Source: Serratia ureilytica (GTDB lineage: Bacteria; Pseudomonadota; Gammaproteobacteria; Enterobacterales; Enterobacteriaceae). Taken from it: a DNA stretch of 64,000 nucleotides. The notes beneath the pieces were generated by a model. It worked only from the letters and a program-made list of their open reading frames with translations. It was not told where the DNA came from and did no database searches. Where the stretch lies: NCBI RefSeq assembly GCF_013375155.1, contig NZ_JABXOF010000004.1:296214-360213 (forward strand), given 5' to 3'. Position 1 is the stretch's first letter. Each line of letters opens with the position of its first letter. Below are positions 39,206-47,712 of this stretch, piece by piece. A program made the position numbers and the translations under genes.

Positions 39206-40618
39206 TCAGAAGAAATACTTGAATCTGGCGCGCACGCCGTAACGCTGGTCGTTGTCGCCGTTGGCGATCTTGTTCTCGGCGTTGGCTTCCAGCAGCGAAA
39301 CATAGGCGCCTAAATACACATTGAAATTCTTCATATTCATAATGTTAGGTATCTGATACGACGCGTGAACGGTGTGGATGTCGTAGTTGCCCGGCTCGCT
39401 GAGCGGATTGTGGATATCGGCGGCGATCCCGGCGGTATTGAACTCTTTGATGTTGTTGTGCGCATAGATATAACCCAGTTCGAAGCGCCGCCACAGCACG
39501 TTGACGCCGGCGGTCAAGTCCTGCTCGCCGGCGGCGTCCAGGTAGGCGGTGCTCAGGTTGGCCACCACGCCGTTATCCGGATCGGCCGCGTTGGTGTTCC
39601 AGCTCATGGTCATGCCGTAGCCGTTGCGCTTGGATTGATCGACGAAGCGGCCCTGGCTGTCCTGATAGCCGTAGGCATTATTCACCACGTTGCTTTCCAT
39701 CGCCGCCGCGATGCTGAAGGCCTCTTTCTTCCAGGCGATCACCGGGCGCAAATAGGCGACGTTTTTCTTATTGTTCAGCGCATTGCCGTGGTAGCTGTTG
39801 TCCTGGAACAGCGAAGTGCCGTCTTCCACCAGCGTGTTCAGTTCGAAATAGACATCCCCGGCGTATTTGCTCAACATCAGGTTTCCGCCGCTGCTGCTGC
39901 GGCCACGGCCTTCTTTCATCATATAGATATAGCCAAAGCCGTCAGCGTAAAGATCGTTGGCGGTGTTGCCTGAATACTGAATGAAAGTGTCCTGATTCAG
40001 CGGGAACATGTCGTAGGCTTCGAAGCGGCCGATTTTGGTTTGCCAGTTCTTTTCATTGCCGAAGAAGAAAGCGGCGTCGTCCAGGTTCATTTTGCCGGTC
40101 ATGTCCGCCAGCGGCTGGACGCTGAAACCGGAGAAGTTGCCGTCCGGATTGCGGCGATAGCCGTCCAGCCCCACCAGAATGCGGCCGTTGATGTCCCAGC
40201 GCTCTTTGTTGCCGGGTTTCCAATCCTTGTGATCGCTGCCTTTCAACGACGTCAGTTGGCCGCTGCGGCTGGCGCCGTCCAGATTGAACTCCACGTCGCC
40301 GTATAGCTTCAGATCGTTGAAGCCGTTCAGTTTTAGCGCGCCGGTCACGGGGGATTGCGTTTCCAGCGCGGCGGCGCGTTGCGCGACCCGCGCGGTTTGC
40401 CGCTCGGTGCTGGCGGTGCGCTGCTCCAGCTGTTGCGCCCGGCGTTCCGCCGCCGTGGCGCGGGTTTCAGCCTGAGCGGCGCGCTGTTCCGCCTGCGCCA
40501 GACGTTGTTCCAGCGCGTTAAGACGCGCCTCGATACTGCCGTCGCCGGAGGCTGCAGCGGCAGAAGTGGAGAGGAAAAGCCCTGTTGTTATCGCCAAATA
40601 GCTGAGTTTTTTCATCAT
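39206..40618 (-). CDS. scrY: Sucrose porin ScrY
   Basis: ScrY is a LamB-like outer-membrane channel for sucrose. A signal peptide (KKLSYLAITTGLFLSTSAAAA) is followed by an N-terminal coiled coil of about 70 residues rich in Glu/Gln/Arg/Ala (for example QRLAQAEQRAAQAETRATAA), the periplasmic extension that distinguishes ScrY from LamB. The barrel then runs to a terminal Phe (RYGVRARFKYFF). At 470 residues it is slightly shorter than the characterised 505-residue enterobacterial ScrY. Two adjacent Met codons make the start uncertain by one residue. Confidence 0.93.
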   Translation of the reverse strand: MMKKLSYLAITTGLFLSTSAAAASGDGSIEARLNALEQRLAQAEQRAAQAETRATAAERRAQQLEQRTASTERQTARVAQRAAALETQSPVTGALKLNGFNDLKLYGDVEFNLDGASRSGQLTSLKGSDHKDWKPGNKERWDINGRILVGLDGYRRNPDGNFSGFSVQPLADMTGKMNLDDAAFFFGNEKNWQTKIGRFEAYDMFPLNQDTFIQYSGNTANDLYADGFGYIYMMKEGRGRSSSGGNLMLSKYAGDVYFELNTLVEDGTSLFQDNSYHGNALNNKKNVAYLRPVIAWKKEAFSIAAAMESNVVNNAYGYQDSQGRFVDQSKRNGYGMTMSWNTNAADPDNGVVANLSTAYLDAAGEQDLTAGVNVLWRRFELGYIYAHNNIKEFNTAGIAADIHNPLSEPGNYDIHTVHASYQIPNIMNMKNFNVYLGAYVSLLEANAENKIANGDNDQRYGVRARFKYFF

Positions 40619-40659
40619 CGTCTATCATCCGGGAAGGGTTGTTATTATTTTTTGCTAAA

Positions 40660-40679
40660 TTGCTAAACCGGTTTTTCAT
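40660..40679. promoter_or_regulatory. ScrR-like operator upstream of scrY
   Basis: TTGCTAAACCGGTTTTTCAT has a perfect left half and a 7/10 right half of the palindrome TTGCTAAACCGGTTTAGCAA seen in characterised scr systems. It lies about 45-60 bases before the scrY start. Confidence 0.65.
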
Positions 40680-40719
40680 GGCGAAAGATAACGATCGAGA
40701 AGCGGACTGGCAATCAAGT

Positions 40720-40739
40720 TTGCTAACCCGATTCAGCTA
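40720..40739. promoter_or_regulatory. Second ScrR-like operator upstream of scrY
   Basis: TTGCTAACCCGATTCAGCTA matches the scr palindrome at 16 of 20 positions. A partial CRP-like half site TGTGA starts at 40741, immediately next to it. Confidence 0.5.
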
Positions 40740-40810
40740 TTGTGATCGAGTGCGCAAATCGTGGGGTTAAAAGACCACGGCGCCCAGGGGATCGCCGTGG
40801 TTGCAGGGGA

Positions 40811-41737
40811 TCAGCGCAGAAAAGCGGCGAGCTCTTCGGCGCGCGGCAGGGCGGTCATGGCGCCTTTGGCGGTGGTGGCCAGCGCGCCGCAGGCCTGAGC
40901 CTGAGCGATAATCGCCGGCCATTGCGCTTCTTGCGGCAAAGCGTGAAGGCGCGCCAGGGCCGCTAACAGCCCGGCGACAAACGCGTCGCCAGCGCCGGTG
41001 GTATCGACCGGCACGACAGGCGCCGCGCGGAAATGACGCAGCCGTTGGCCGTCATGCACGTAGACGCCGTCGCCGCCCAGCGTGACCAGCAACAGGCGCA
41101 ACGGGTAGGTTTGCATCATCCAGCGGATGCCGTTCTCCACATCGTCAAGATGGCTGATGAAAACCAGCTCTTCGCGCGACAGTTTCACCACGTCCGCCAG
41201 CAGCAACGCCTTTTGCAGGCAGGGGCGCAGCGCTTCCGGTTGGCGCCAGATCTCTTCGCGGATATTGGGATCGAAACTGACCCGCCCGCCGGCCGCCCGA
41301 ATGTTTTCCATTGCCGTAAAGGCCGCGCTGCGGCTGGGCTCCTGCGACAGCGCGATGGAGCAGAGATGCAGCCACTCGCCGCGTTGGAAGGCCGGCAGAT
41401 CGTCAGGCTGTAAAAACAGATCGGCACTGGGCTGTACCATGAACGTGAATGAGCGTTCACCGTGCTGATCGAGATCCACCACTACCGTGGAGGTGTGGTG
41501 TTCGGGATCCGAAAGCATATGGTCAATATCCACCCCTTCTTCGCTCAGCACCTGCTGCAGAAAGGCGCCGAAACTGTCTTGCCCCACTCGGCCGATAAAG
41601 GCGCTGTCGCCGCCCAAGCGGGCGACGCCCACCGCCACGTTAGCCGGCGCGCCGCCGGGGCATTTAAGATAACTGTTTGAATTTTCTGGCACCAAATCGA
41701 CCACTGCGTCGCCCAGCACCCATACGCGATTCGCCAT
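40811..41737 (-). CDS. scrK: Fructokinase ScrK (PfkB family)
   Basis: A 308-residue ribokinase-fold enzyme that phosphorylates the fructose released by ScrB. The N-terminal GGAPANVAVGVARLGGDSAF and the C-terminal DTTGAGDAFVAGLLAALARL (catalytic Asp in GAGD) are both intact. It is the promoter-proximal gene of the scr cluster. The order scrK-scrY-scrA-scrB-scrR with separate operators before scrK and scrY follows the scr systems of Klebsiella and the enteric plasmid pUR400. Confidence 0.94.
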   Translation of the reverse strand: MANRVWVLGDAVVDLVPENSNSYLKCPGGAPANVAVGVARLGGDSAFIGRVGQDSFGAFLQQVLSEEGVDIDHMLSDPEHHTSTVVVDLDQHGERSFTFMVQPSADLFLQPDDLPAFQRGEWLHLCSIALSQEPSRSAAFTAMENIRAAGGRVSFDPNIREEIWRQPEALRPCLQKALLLADVVKLSREELVFISHLDDVENGIRWMMQTYPLRLLLVTLGGDGVYVHDGQRLRHFRAAPVVPVDTTGAGDAFVAGLLAALARLHALPQEAQWPAIIAQAQACGALATTAKGAMTALPRAEELAAFLR

Positions 41738-41779
41738 GCTTAATCCCTGTTTCTACCGATGTCTGATGGGTGGCTAAAA

Positions 41780-41799
41780 TAGAAGAACCGGTTTAGCAA
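41780..41799. promoter_or_regulatory. ScrR-like operator upstream of scrK
   Basis: TAGAAGAACCGGTTTAGCAA carries a perfect right half of the scr palindrome and a degenerate left half (6 of 10). It lies 43-62 bases before the scrK start codon. Confidence 0.55.
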
Positions 41800-41872
41800 A
41801 GCAATGAAATAATGCGTCAGGCGTTTGGGGAGTGAGCAAGATCAAAAAATAGGGCGGGTCAGGCGCAGGAAA

Positions 41873-41899
41873 TACCGCCCGCGATGCGAGCGGGCGGTA
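41873..41899 (-). terminator. Hairpin after the FecA-like receptor gene
   Basis: TACCGCCCGC (41873-41882) and GCGGGCGGTA (41890-41899) form a perfect ten-base-pair stem, 35 bases past the receptor stop. The T-tract on the minus strand is short (ATTTCC). Confidence 0.55.
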
Positions 41900-41934
41900 T
41901 GGATGAACGAAGCGCCTGTAGTGGGCGCTGGGGG

Positions 41935-44058
41935 TCAGAATGCGACGGAACCCTGCACGAAGAAGGTGCGCGGTTCACCGACGTACTTGCCGAAGTTATT
42001 GTCGTTGGAGCGGGTAAAGTAGCGCTGATCGAACAGGTTTTTCACCCCGGCGCCCAGCGTCAGGTTCGATAGCTGCGGCCCGAAATTATATTCCCCGCGC
42101 ATGTTCCACACCATGTAACCGGCGATATTGCCGAACTGACCATCGGCGCTTTCCTGCGTGACGTACTCCGGCCCGGTGCCCGGCGAATGCTGTTTGGACT
42201 GCGCGTAACCGTCCAGATTCCATACCCAGTTGCCGGTGGCGTAGCGTGTGCCGACGGTATAGACCTGGCGCGAGTAGAACGGCAGGTCTTTACCGGCGAA
42301 GTCGCCCTTGTCGGTGCTGGCCTTGGTGTAGGTATAGCTGGTGTAGACGCTGGCGCCGTCCAGCGCGCGGTTCAGCTCGCTGAGATCGTAGCTGAGCGCC
42401 AACTCGATGCCTTTGTGCTTGGTGGCGCCCATGTTGGTCCAGCCCACATCGTTGCTGATGTATTGCAGCTGATTATCGAAGTCGATATAGAACAGCGTGG
42501 CTTCGGCCTTGACCACGGTGTCGTCGTAGCGGGTGCCGAACTCATAGGTATGCGCTTTTTCCGCCGTCAGCCCCGGCGCAGGCTGGTTGCCGTTGCCGCC
42601 TTTGGTCAGCTGGAAATACTGCATGCTGCCGAACGAGGTGTTGGCGTTGGCGAACAGTTTCCAGGCGTCGGACAGGTGGTACATCACGTTCAATGACGGC
42701 AGCGGTTCGCTGTAGCTTTTCTCGCGGCTGATGTTGTTGAACGAATCGTCCACGTGGGTGCGAATGCTTTCATAACGCAGGCCCGGCGTGACCGTCCAGT
42801 TGCCGACGTTAATGGTATCGTCGATATAGAACGCGTTGGCTGCGGTGCCGCCGGAGGTGTGCTGGTAATAGTCCGGGGTATCCGGCGTGGCGCCGACATT
42901 CGCCGGGTTATACCAGGCCGAACGTGACGCCTTTTCATCCATGGTTTCATTCAGGTAGCGGTAACCGAGGGTGATCTCGTGCGCCATATCCCAGAAGCGA
43001 AACAGTTGCGAATAGCTTGGTTCGATCGCCCAGGTCGAATAGTGGCGCGGATAGGACACCATGCGCCGCAACCCGGCATTTTTGCCGGTGCCTTCCGACT
43101 CGATGTTGCTGCCGCGGTAGCTGTCGGTGAAGTAGGTCAACACTTCGAACTGTTTGTCGTCTTCCTGATGTTTGTATTTGAACGACATATCCTTGCGGCG
43201 GCCTTCGAACTGGTCCCAGGGACGCGTGGACTGGAACGGGTTCTGCGCGTATTGCGCGCTGCTCAGGCCGCCCGGCATGCCGGCTTTGGCGTCGTAGTAG
43301 TGGAAATTGGCCAGCAGTTCGTCGCGATCGGTAAACGCATAACGCGTTTTCAGCATGAAATCGTCGATGTCGGTGTTGTCGTTGTTGTCGCGGTAGCCCT
43401 GGCCGTGCAGGCCGGAATAGAGCAGTTCGGCGCCGAGACCGTTGTCTGCGGTGCCGCCCACGGAGGCGCTGGTCAGGGTCTTCAGGCCGCCGTGGCTGGC
43501 GCCCTGGGTTTGTACGCCGGCGGTGCCGCCAAACGTTTTGGGAATGTCTCGGGTAACGAAGTTGATCACGCCGCCGACGTTCTGCGGCCCGTAGCGCACC
43601 GCGCCGCCGCCGCGCACCACGTCAACCGATTGCAGGTTGCCGATCGACAGCGGCGCCATCGACAGCTGTGGCTGGCCGTAAGGCGCGACGGCCAACGGAA
43701 CGCCGTCCATCAGAATGGTGGATCGCGGAGAAAGGCGTGAGGTCAGGCCGCGCACGCCGACGTTGAGCGAAATGTCGCTGCCGCCGGTGCCGTTGCTGTC
43801 GCGCACCTGCACGCCGGGCACACCGCGCAGGCTGTCGGCGATGGTTTGGTCGCCTTGCTCATGCATCTGCTGCTGAGTGACGATGGATCGCGCGCCCGGA
43901 TGGTTGAGCAGCACCGAACTGGTATCAGGGTTGTCCAGCCAGTTGCCGACGACGGTTACCGTATCGGCATCGTTTTGAGATGAGTTATCAGCAGCAAGGA
44001 TGGGGAAAGCAACGGCGATAGAGGTCGCCAGCAGGGAGAGGCGAAAAAGAATTGACAT
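41935..44058 (-). CDS. TonB-dependent outer-membrane receptor, FecA-like
   Basis: A 707-residue TonB-dependent receptor with a signal peptide (LSLLATSIAVAFPILA) and a TonB-box-like DTVTVVG just after it. The plug domain is strikingly like FecA: SRSTILMDG-type SPRSTILMDGVPLAVAPYGQ, then DVVRGGGAVRYGPQNVGGVI. The 22-strand barrel ends in Phe (QGSVAF). The N-terminal signalling domain that FecA uses to talk to FecR is absent, and no fecI/fecR is nearby, so it is not a full Fec transducer. A ferric hydroxycarboxylate or similar ligand is likely. Fur-like sites lie upstream. It follows the binding-protein gene by 160 bases. Confidence 0.88.
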   Translation of the reverse strand: MSILFRLSLLATSIAVAFPILAADNSSQNDADTVTVVGNWLDNPDTSSVLLNHPGARSIVTQQQMHEQGDQTIADSLRGVPGVQVRDSNGTGGSDISLNVGVRGLTSRLSPRSTILMDGVPLAVAPYGQPQLSMAPLSIGNLQSVDVVRGGGAVRYGPQNVGGVINFVTRDIPKTFGGTAGVQTQGASHGGLKTLTSASVGGTADNGLGAELLYSGLHGQGYRDNNDNTDIDDFMLKTRYAFTDRDELLANFHYYDAKAGMPGGLSSAQYAQNPFQSTRPWDQFEGRRKDMSFKYKHQEDDKQFEVLTYFTDSYRGSNIESEGTGKNAGLRRMVSYPRHYSTWAIEPSYSQLFRFWDMAHEITLGYRYLNETMDEKASRSAWYNPANVGATPDTPDYYQHTSGGTAANAFYIDDTINVGNWTVTPGLRYESIRTHVDDSFNNISREKSYSEPLPSLNVMYHLSDAWKLFANANTSFGSMQYFQLTKGGNGNQPAPGLTAEKAHTYEFGTRYDDTVVKAEATLFYIDFDNQLQYISNDVGWTNMGATKHKGIELALSYDLSELNRALDGASVYTSYTYTKASTDKGDFAGKDLPFYSRQVYTVGTRYATGNWVWNLDGYAQSKQHSPGTGPEYVTQESADGQFGNIAGYMVWNMRGEYNFGPQLSNLTLGAGVKNLFDQRYFTRSNDNNFGKYVGEPRTFFVQGSVAF

Positions 44059-44110
44059 AATAATGCCTTAGAAGTTTCAGACCCGGATGTGTTTTTTTAG
44101 AAACGACAAT

Positions 44111-44129
44111 CTTAATGATAATTATTGGC
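44111..44129. promoter_or_regulatory. Fur-like box upstream of the FecA-like receptor
   Basis: CTTAATGATAATTATTGGC matches the 19-base Fur consensus at 14 positions. It lies 53-71 bases before the receptor start, between it and the binding-protein gene. Confidence 0.6.
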
Positions 44130-44189
44130 AAGTAAATAGAATTGTTATGGAATAGTTAAGCGGGTAACTACATGAAGGATGCCGGTAGC

Positions 44190-44210
44190 AGGGCCCGGTT
44201 GGCGGGCCCT
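44190..44210 (-). other. Hairpin between the binding-protein and receptor genes
   Basis: AGGGCCCG (44190-44197) and CGGGCCCT (44203-44210) form a perfect eight-base-pair stem with a five-base loop right after the binding-protein stop. No T-tract follows, so read-through into the receptor gene is possible. Confidence 0.45.
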
Positions 44211-44218
44211 GGCGGGGA

Positions 44219-45355
44219 TTATTGCGGCGTAAGCCAGAAGACCCCGCTGTAATCCAGCGCGGTGAATTTCTGGTGCACGCTTTCGATATCCGCTTGCGGA
44301 TCAATATCTTTAAACAGCGCCGGGTGCAGGAATTTGGCGATCGCCTCGACCGCGATAAAGTTGAGCGGCGTGTCGTAAAATTGATGATAAATCGCCATCA
44401 CGCGTTTTTCTTTCACCGCTTTCAACACGTTAATGCCGGTGCGATCCAGCAGATGCGCCAGTTTCTTTTGGCTGGTGGCCATATCGGTGGTGTAGCCCAG
44501 CGGCACGGCCAGCGTACCGCGATGGCCACGGCTCCAGTCGGCGCCGGTCAGCAGATAGAAATCCGGATTGCTGGCGATCACTTGTTCGACGTTCACTTCA
44601 CCGCCCATGTCTGAAAACAGTTTGCTGCCGATATTGTCGCCGCCGGCGGTATCGATAAACTGCCCGAAGCTGCCTTTGCCGAAGGTATTGCAGCACTGCT
44701 CGCCTTTGATGCCGGCGCTGCGTTCGATGAAGACGCTGGGGCGCTGCTCCGGTTTCAGCGTGGCGACGCGCTGGCGCACCAGCTCGAGGCGTTGCTGATA
44801 GAAACGGATAAAGGCGTCGGCGTTGGGCTGCTCGTCAAACACTTTGCCCAACAGCGCCATGCTGGCGACGGTGTTGGTCAGCGGCTGCTGGCGGAAATCG
44901 ATGATCAGCACCGGGATGCCGACTTTTTCCAGCTGGGTCAGTACGCCGCTGTCCTTCAATTTGCTCAGCAGACCGATGTCGAAAATGATCAGGTCCGGTT
45001 GGCGCACCACCGCGCTCTCCACGCTGAAGTCACTGGTGTAGGGGTTGTCGAAGGTGGGGATTTGCATGACCTGCGGGAATTTTTTCGCATAGGCCTCAAC
45101 CAGATCCGGGGCTTTGACCTTCAGCGAGTTGTCCCAGGCGATGATGTTTTTCAGCGGCTCCTGCGGATGCAGAATATTCAGCGCCAACAGCGCGCGGGCG
45201 TCGGCCAGGATAACGCGCTTGGCCGGTTGCGGCAGCGTAACCTGACGGCCGGCGACATCGGTAACGACGATCGGCGCGGCTTGAGCGGCGCCGGCCAACA
45301 GCAAAACGCAGGCGGCCAGCCAGCGGCCGGCTTTGGCGATAAGAACAGCGGACAT
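44219..45355 (-). CDS. Periplasmic iron-complex ABC-transporter substrate-binding protein
   Basis: A 378-residue type III periplasmic binding protein (FepB/TroA fold). The signal peptide is WLAACVLLLAGAAQA. The N-terminal VVTDVAGRQVTLPQPAKRVI is the usual opening of iron-siderophore and haem/cobalamin binding proteins; QPDLIIFDIGLLSKLKDSGV follows. It would deliver an iron complex to an inner-membrane ABC permease, but no permease or ATPase gene is adjacent. It lies upstream of the FecA-like receptor on the same strand, with its own Fur-like box, which suggests a shared ligand. Confidence 0.86.
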   Translation of the reverse strand: MSAVLIAKAGRWLAACVLLLAGAAQAAPIVVTDVAGRQVTLPQPAKRVILADARALLALNILHPQEPLKNIIAWDNSLKVKAPDLVEAYAKKFPQVMQIPTFDNPYTSDFSVESAVVRQPDLIIFDIGLLSKLKDSGVLTQLEKVGIPVLIIDFRQQPLTNTVASMALLGKVFDEQPNADAFIRFYQQRLELVRQRVATLKPEQRPSVFIERSAGIKGEQCCNTFGKGSFGQFIDTAGGDNIGSKLFSDMGGEVNVEQVIASNPDFYLLTGADWSRGHRGTLAVPLGYTTDMATSQKKLAHLLDRTGINVLKAVKEKRVMAIYHQFYDTPLNFIAVEAIAKFLHPALFKDIDPQADIESVHQKFTALDYSGVFWLTPQ

Positions 45356-45388
45356 GGAGATCCTTGAGTAATCGGCTAGGAACGAGAA

Positions 45389-45407
45389 CGCAATGATAAG
45401 CGATATC
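45389..45407. promoter_or_regulatory. Fur-like box upstream of the binding-protein gene
   Basis: CGCAATGATAAGCGATATC matches the Fur consensus at 13 of 19 positions. It lies 34-52 bases before the binding-protein start. Confidence 0.5.
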
Positions 45408-45441
45408 CTTTCGCTTTTTGAACCTCTTCGCTGTCGATAGG

Positions 45442-47589
45442 CTACTCCTGGCCCATCAGCGGGTCGCTGACGCTGTGTTCGCCATCCTCCAGTCGGCCCG
45501 CCAGGCGGCGCCGCCAGCCTCCGGCGCTGTGCAGCGCAAGATCATACCAACCGCCGCTGGCGCGGGCGTCAAACGTTTGGCGGTGGCTGCCGCCCGCAGG
45601 CAGCGTGATGGGCCACGGGCCTTGTTGCGTGTAAGGGCAGCGGTCGAGAGTGACCGTCACCGTTTCGGCACCCGGGTTATCCAACTGCAGCAGCAGGCTG
45701 CGGCCCGTCGGGCGCAAACGTACTTCCGGCTGCGGCCGGCTCAGCGCGCCGCGCATTTCACGATGAAAGCCGTTGGGGCCGAGCAGCCACAGATGGTACT
45801 CGTCCTCCGTCTGCCAGTCGTCGCTGACCGCCTTGCCGGCCTCGACGGTATAGCGGCGCGGGATCTGCGTCAGATCTCGCCGGTCGTAGACGTGAAACAC
45901 CGCCCCTTGCTCGCCGGTATTGAACAGGTTCAGCGTTACGCGCCGCTGCTCGGCCGCGACGCTGGCCTCGACGTGCAGCTGATAGGGCAGTGCGCGGGAA
46001 GGGCGCGCCAGGCGGCGTTGGTGTGGCAAACGCTGGCGGGCGGGCGGCGGCAGCGGCACCTGCGGCAGCTGCTCCTGACGCTGGCGCAGGCCGTCGGCGG
46101 CGTGGCGGCTGGTGGCGGGCAGGCTCGGCAATGCTTCGCCGTTAGGATCGACAAAGTTGAACGCCGAGGTGAGATCGCCACACACCGCGCGGCGCCAGGC
46201 GCTGATGTTGGGTTCATGCACCTGAAAGCGCTTTTCCAGGAATTGCAGCACCGAGGTGTGATCGAAGACCTGCGAATTGACCCAGCCGCCGCGGCTCCAG
46301 GGCGACAGCACCAGCATCGGCACCCGCGGGCCGGGGCCGTAGATGCGGCCGTCCGGCGGCGGCTGGTCCTGTGAGCCGGGCGGCGCCACGTGCTGGAAGA
46401 TCTCGGTATCGAACGGCACCGTCGATTTACCGGCGAAGCTGCCGTCTTCGCGCAGCGACGGCGCGGAAGGCGAAGGCATATGATCGAAAAAACCGTCGTT
46501 TTCGTCGTAGTTGACCAGCAGCACGGTTTTACTCCACACCTCCGGGTTGTCGGTCAGCGCGTTGAGGATCTCTTGCGTGAACCAGCCGCCCTGCACCGGG
46601 CTGGAGGGATCGGGATGTTCCGAATAGGCCGCCGGCGCGATGATCCAACTGACCTGCGGCAGTTTGCCCTGCTGCACGTCGGTGCGGAATCCGGCCAGCA
46701 TGGTGTCCAGATCGTTGCCGTCGGCGGCCGGCAGGGTGTTGCCGTTGCCTTTGTACAGCGGCGCGGTCGCGTTGAGCTCGTCGCGATAAGGCACGAAGGC
46801 GTTGAAGTCTTTTGGCGGCCGAGCTGGGTTGCCCACCTGAATGCTGGCGGCGCGGTATTGGCGAAAGCCCGCCAGCGGATTGTCGGTAAAGTTGTCCGGC
46901 AGGAATTGGTACACCTTCCAACTGACGCCGCTCGCCTCCAGCCGTTCCGGATAGGTGGTCCACCGGTAGCCGATCTCTGCCGGGCCGGGGCTGTCCCATT
47001 CGTTGACCACTACCGCCACGTCGGCGGCGGACGGGCCGTTGGTGCCGGTCCAGTGGAACAGCCGATTGGTGTTGGTGCCGGCGTGGATGGAGCAGTGATA
47101 GGCATCGCACAGGGTGAAGGCGTTGGCCAGCGCGAACTGGAACGGCAGCTCCTGCTGGCGGTAGTAGCCCATCGAGGCCGGCGTTTTGTAGGTGGGCCAG
47201 GCGCTCATGCGGCCGTGATCCCAGGCGGATTGCTCATCCACCCACGAGTGCGGCGTGCCGGTGACGCGCTGGGCGTTGCCGCGTTTGCTGTCCAGATGGT
47301 AGGGCAGCACCAGCCGTTCAGCGCCCTGTTGCTGCCAGACCAGGCGATCGCCGGGCAGTGGAATGGTAAATCGATCGCTGAAGCCGCGCACGCCCGGCAA
47401 GGTGCCGAAGTAGTGATCGAAAGAGCGGTTCTCCTGCATCAGGATCACCACGTGTTCGGCGTCGCGCAGGGTGCCGGTGCGGTTATTGGCGGGAATGGCC
47501 AGCGCTTTGCAAATCGAGGCGGGCAACAGCGAGAACGCCGATCCGATGGCGGCAGCCCGCAGGATGTCTCTGCGAGAAAGGTCAGGCAT
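45442..47589 (-). CDS. Tat-exported phosphocholine-type phospholipase C (PlcN/PlcH family)
   Basis: A 715-residue enzyme of the acid-phosphatase-like phospholipase C superfamily. The twin-arginine signal SRRDILRAAAIGSAFSLLPA is at about 5-24. The catalytic core includes LMQENRSFDHYFGTLPGVRG, NYDENDGFFDHMPSPS and PMLVLSPWSRGGWVNSQVFD. Two DUF756-type C-terminal repeats follow (for example TRNLTQIPR-like and SGGWYDLALH segments). Pseudomonas homologues hydrolyse phosphatidylcholine and sphingomyelin (PlcH) or phosphatidylcholine and phosphatidylserine (PlcN). Which substrates apply here is unknown. No plcR-like accessory gene is adjacent. Confidence 0.88.
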   Translation of the reverse strand: MPDLSRRDILRAAAIGSAFSLLPASICKALAIPANNRTGTLRDAEHVVILMQENRSFDHYFGTLPGVRGFSDRFTIPLPGDRLVWQQQGAERLVLPYHLDSKRGNAQRVTGTPHSWVDEQSAWDHGRMSAWPTYKTPASMGYYRQQELPFQFALANAFTLCDAYHCSIHAGTNTNRLFHWTGTNGPSAADVAVVVNEWDSPGPAEIGYRWTTYPERLEASGVSWKVYQFLPDNFTDNPLAGFRQYRAASIQVGNPARPPKDFNAFVPYRDELNATAPLYKGNGNTLPAADGNDLDTMLAGFRTDVQQGKLPQVSWIIAPAAYSEHPDPSSPVQGGWFTQEILNALTDNPEVWSKTVLLVNYDENDGFFDHMPSPSAPSLREDGSFAGKSTVPFDTEIFQHVAPPGSQDQPPPDGRIYGPGPRVPMLVLSPWSRGGWVNSQVFDHTSVLQFLEKRFQVHEPNISAWRRAVCGDLTSAFNFVDPNGEALPSLPATSRHAADGLRQRQEQLPQVPLPPPARQRLPHQRRLARPSRALPYQLHVEASVAAEQRRVTLNLFNTGEQGAVFHVYDRRDLTQIPRRYTVEAGKAVSDDWQTEDEYHLWLLGPNGFHREMRGALSRPQPEVRLRPTGRSLLLQLDNPGAETVTVTLDRCPYTQQGPWPITLPAGGSHRQTFDARASGGWYDLALHSAGGWRRRLAGRLEDGEHSVSDPLMGQE

Positions 47590-47678
47590 GCGTCGTTAAT
47601 CTCCGTCAGTGTGCTTTGAAGATAGCCGCTGACGACGATAATGGCGAAAAATAACAGGGAGATGAAAGCGAGAGAAAC

Positions 47679-47700
47679 AATGCTCCCTGGCGGGAGCATT
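47679..47700 (-). terminator. Probable terminator of queF
   Basis: AATGCTCCC (47679-47687) and GGGAGCATT (47692-47700) form a perfect nine-base-pair stem with a TGGC loop, 13 bases past the queF stop. The minus-strand sequence after it is TGTTTCTC. Confidence 0.7.
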
Positions 47701-47712
47701 GGGGGATGAGGC

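Noticed and set aside
41935..44058. Naming the receptor fecA and the locus fec.
   Set aside because: The plug resembles FecA, but the N-terminal signalling domain, fecI, fecR and fecCDE are all missing, so the ferric citrate assignment is not justified from sequence alone.
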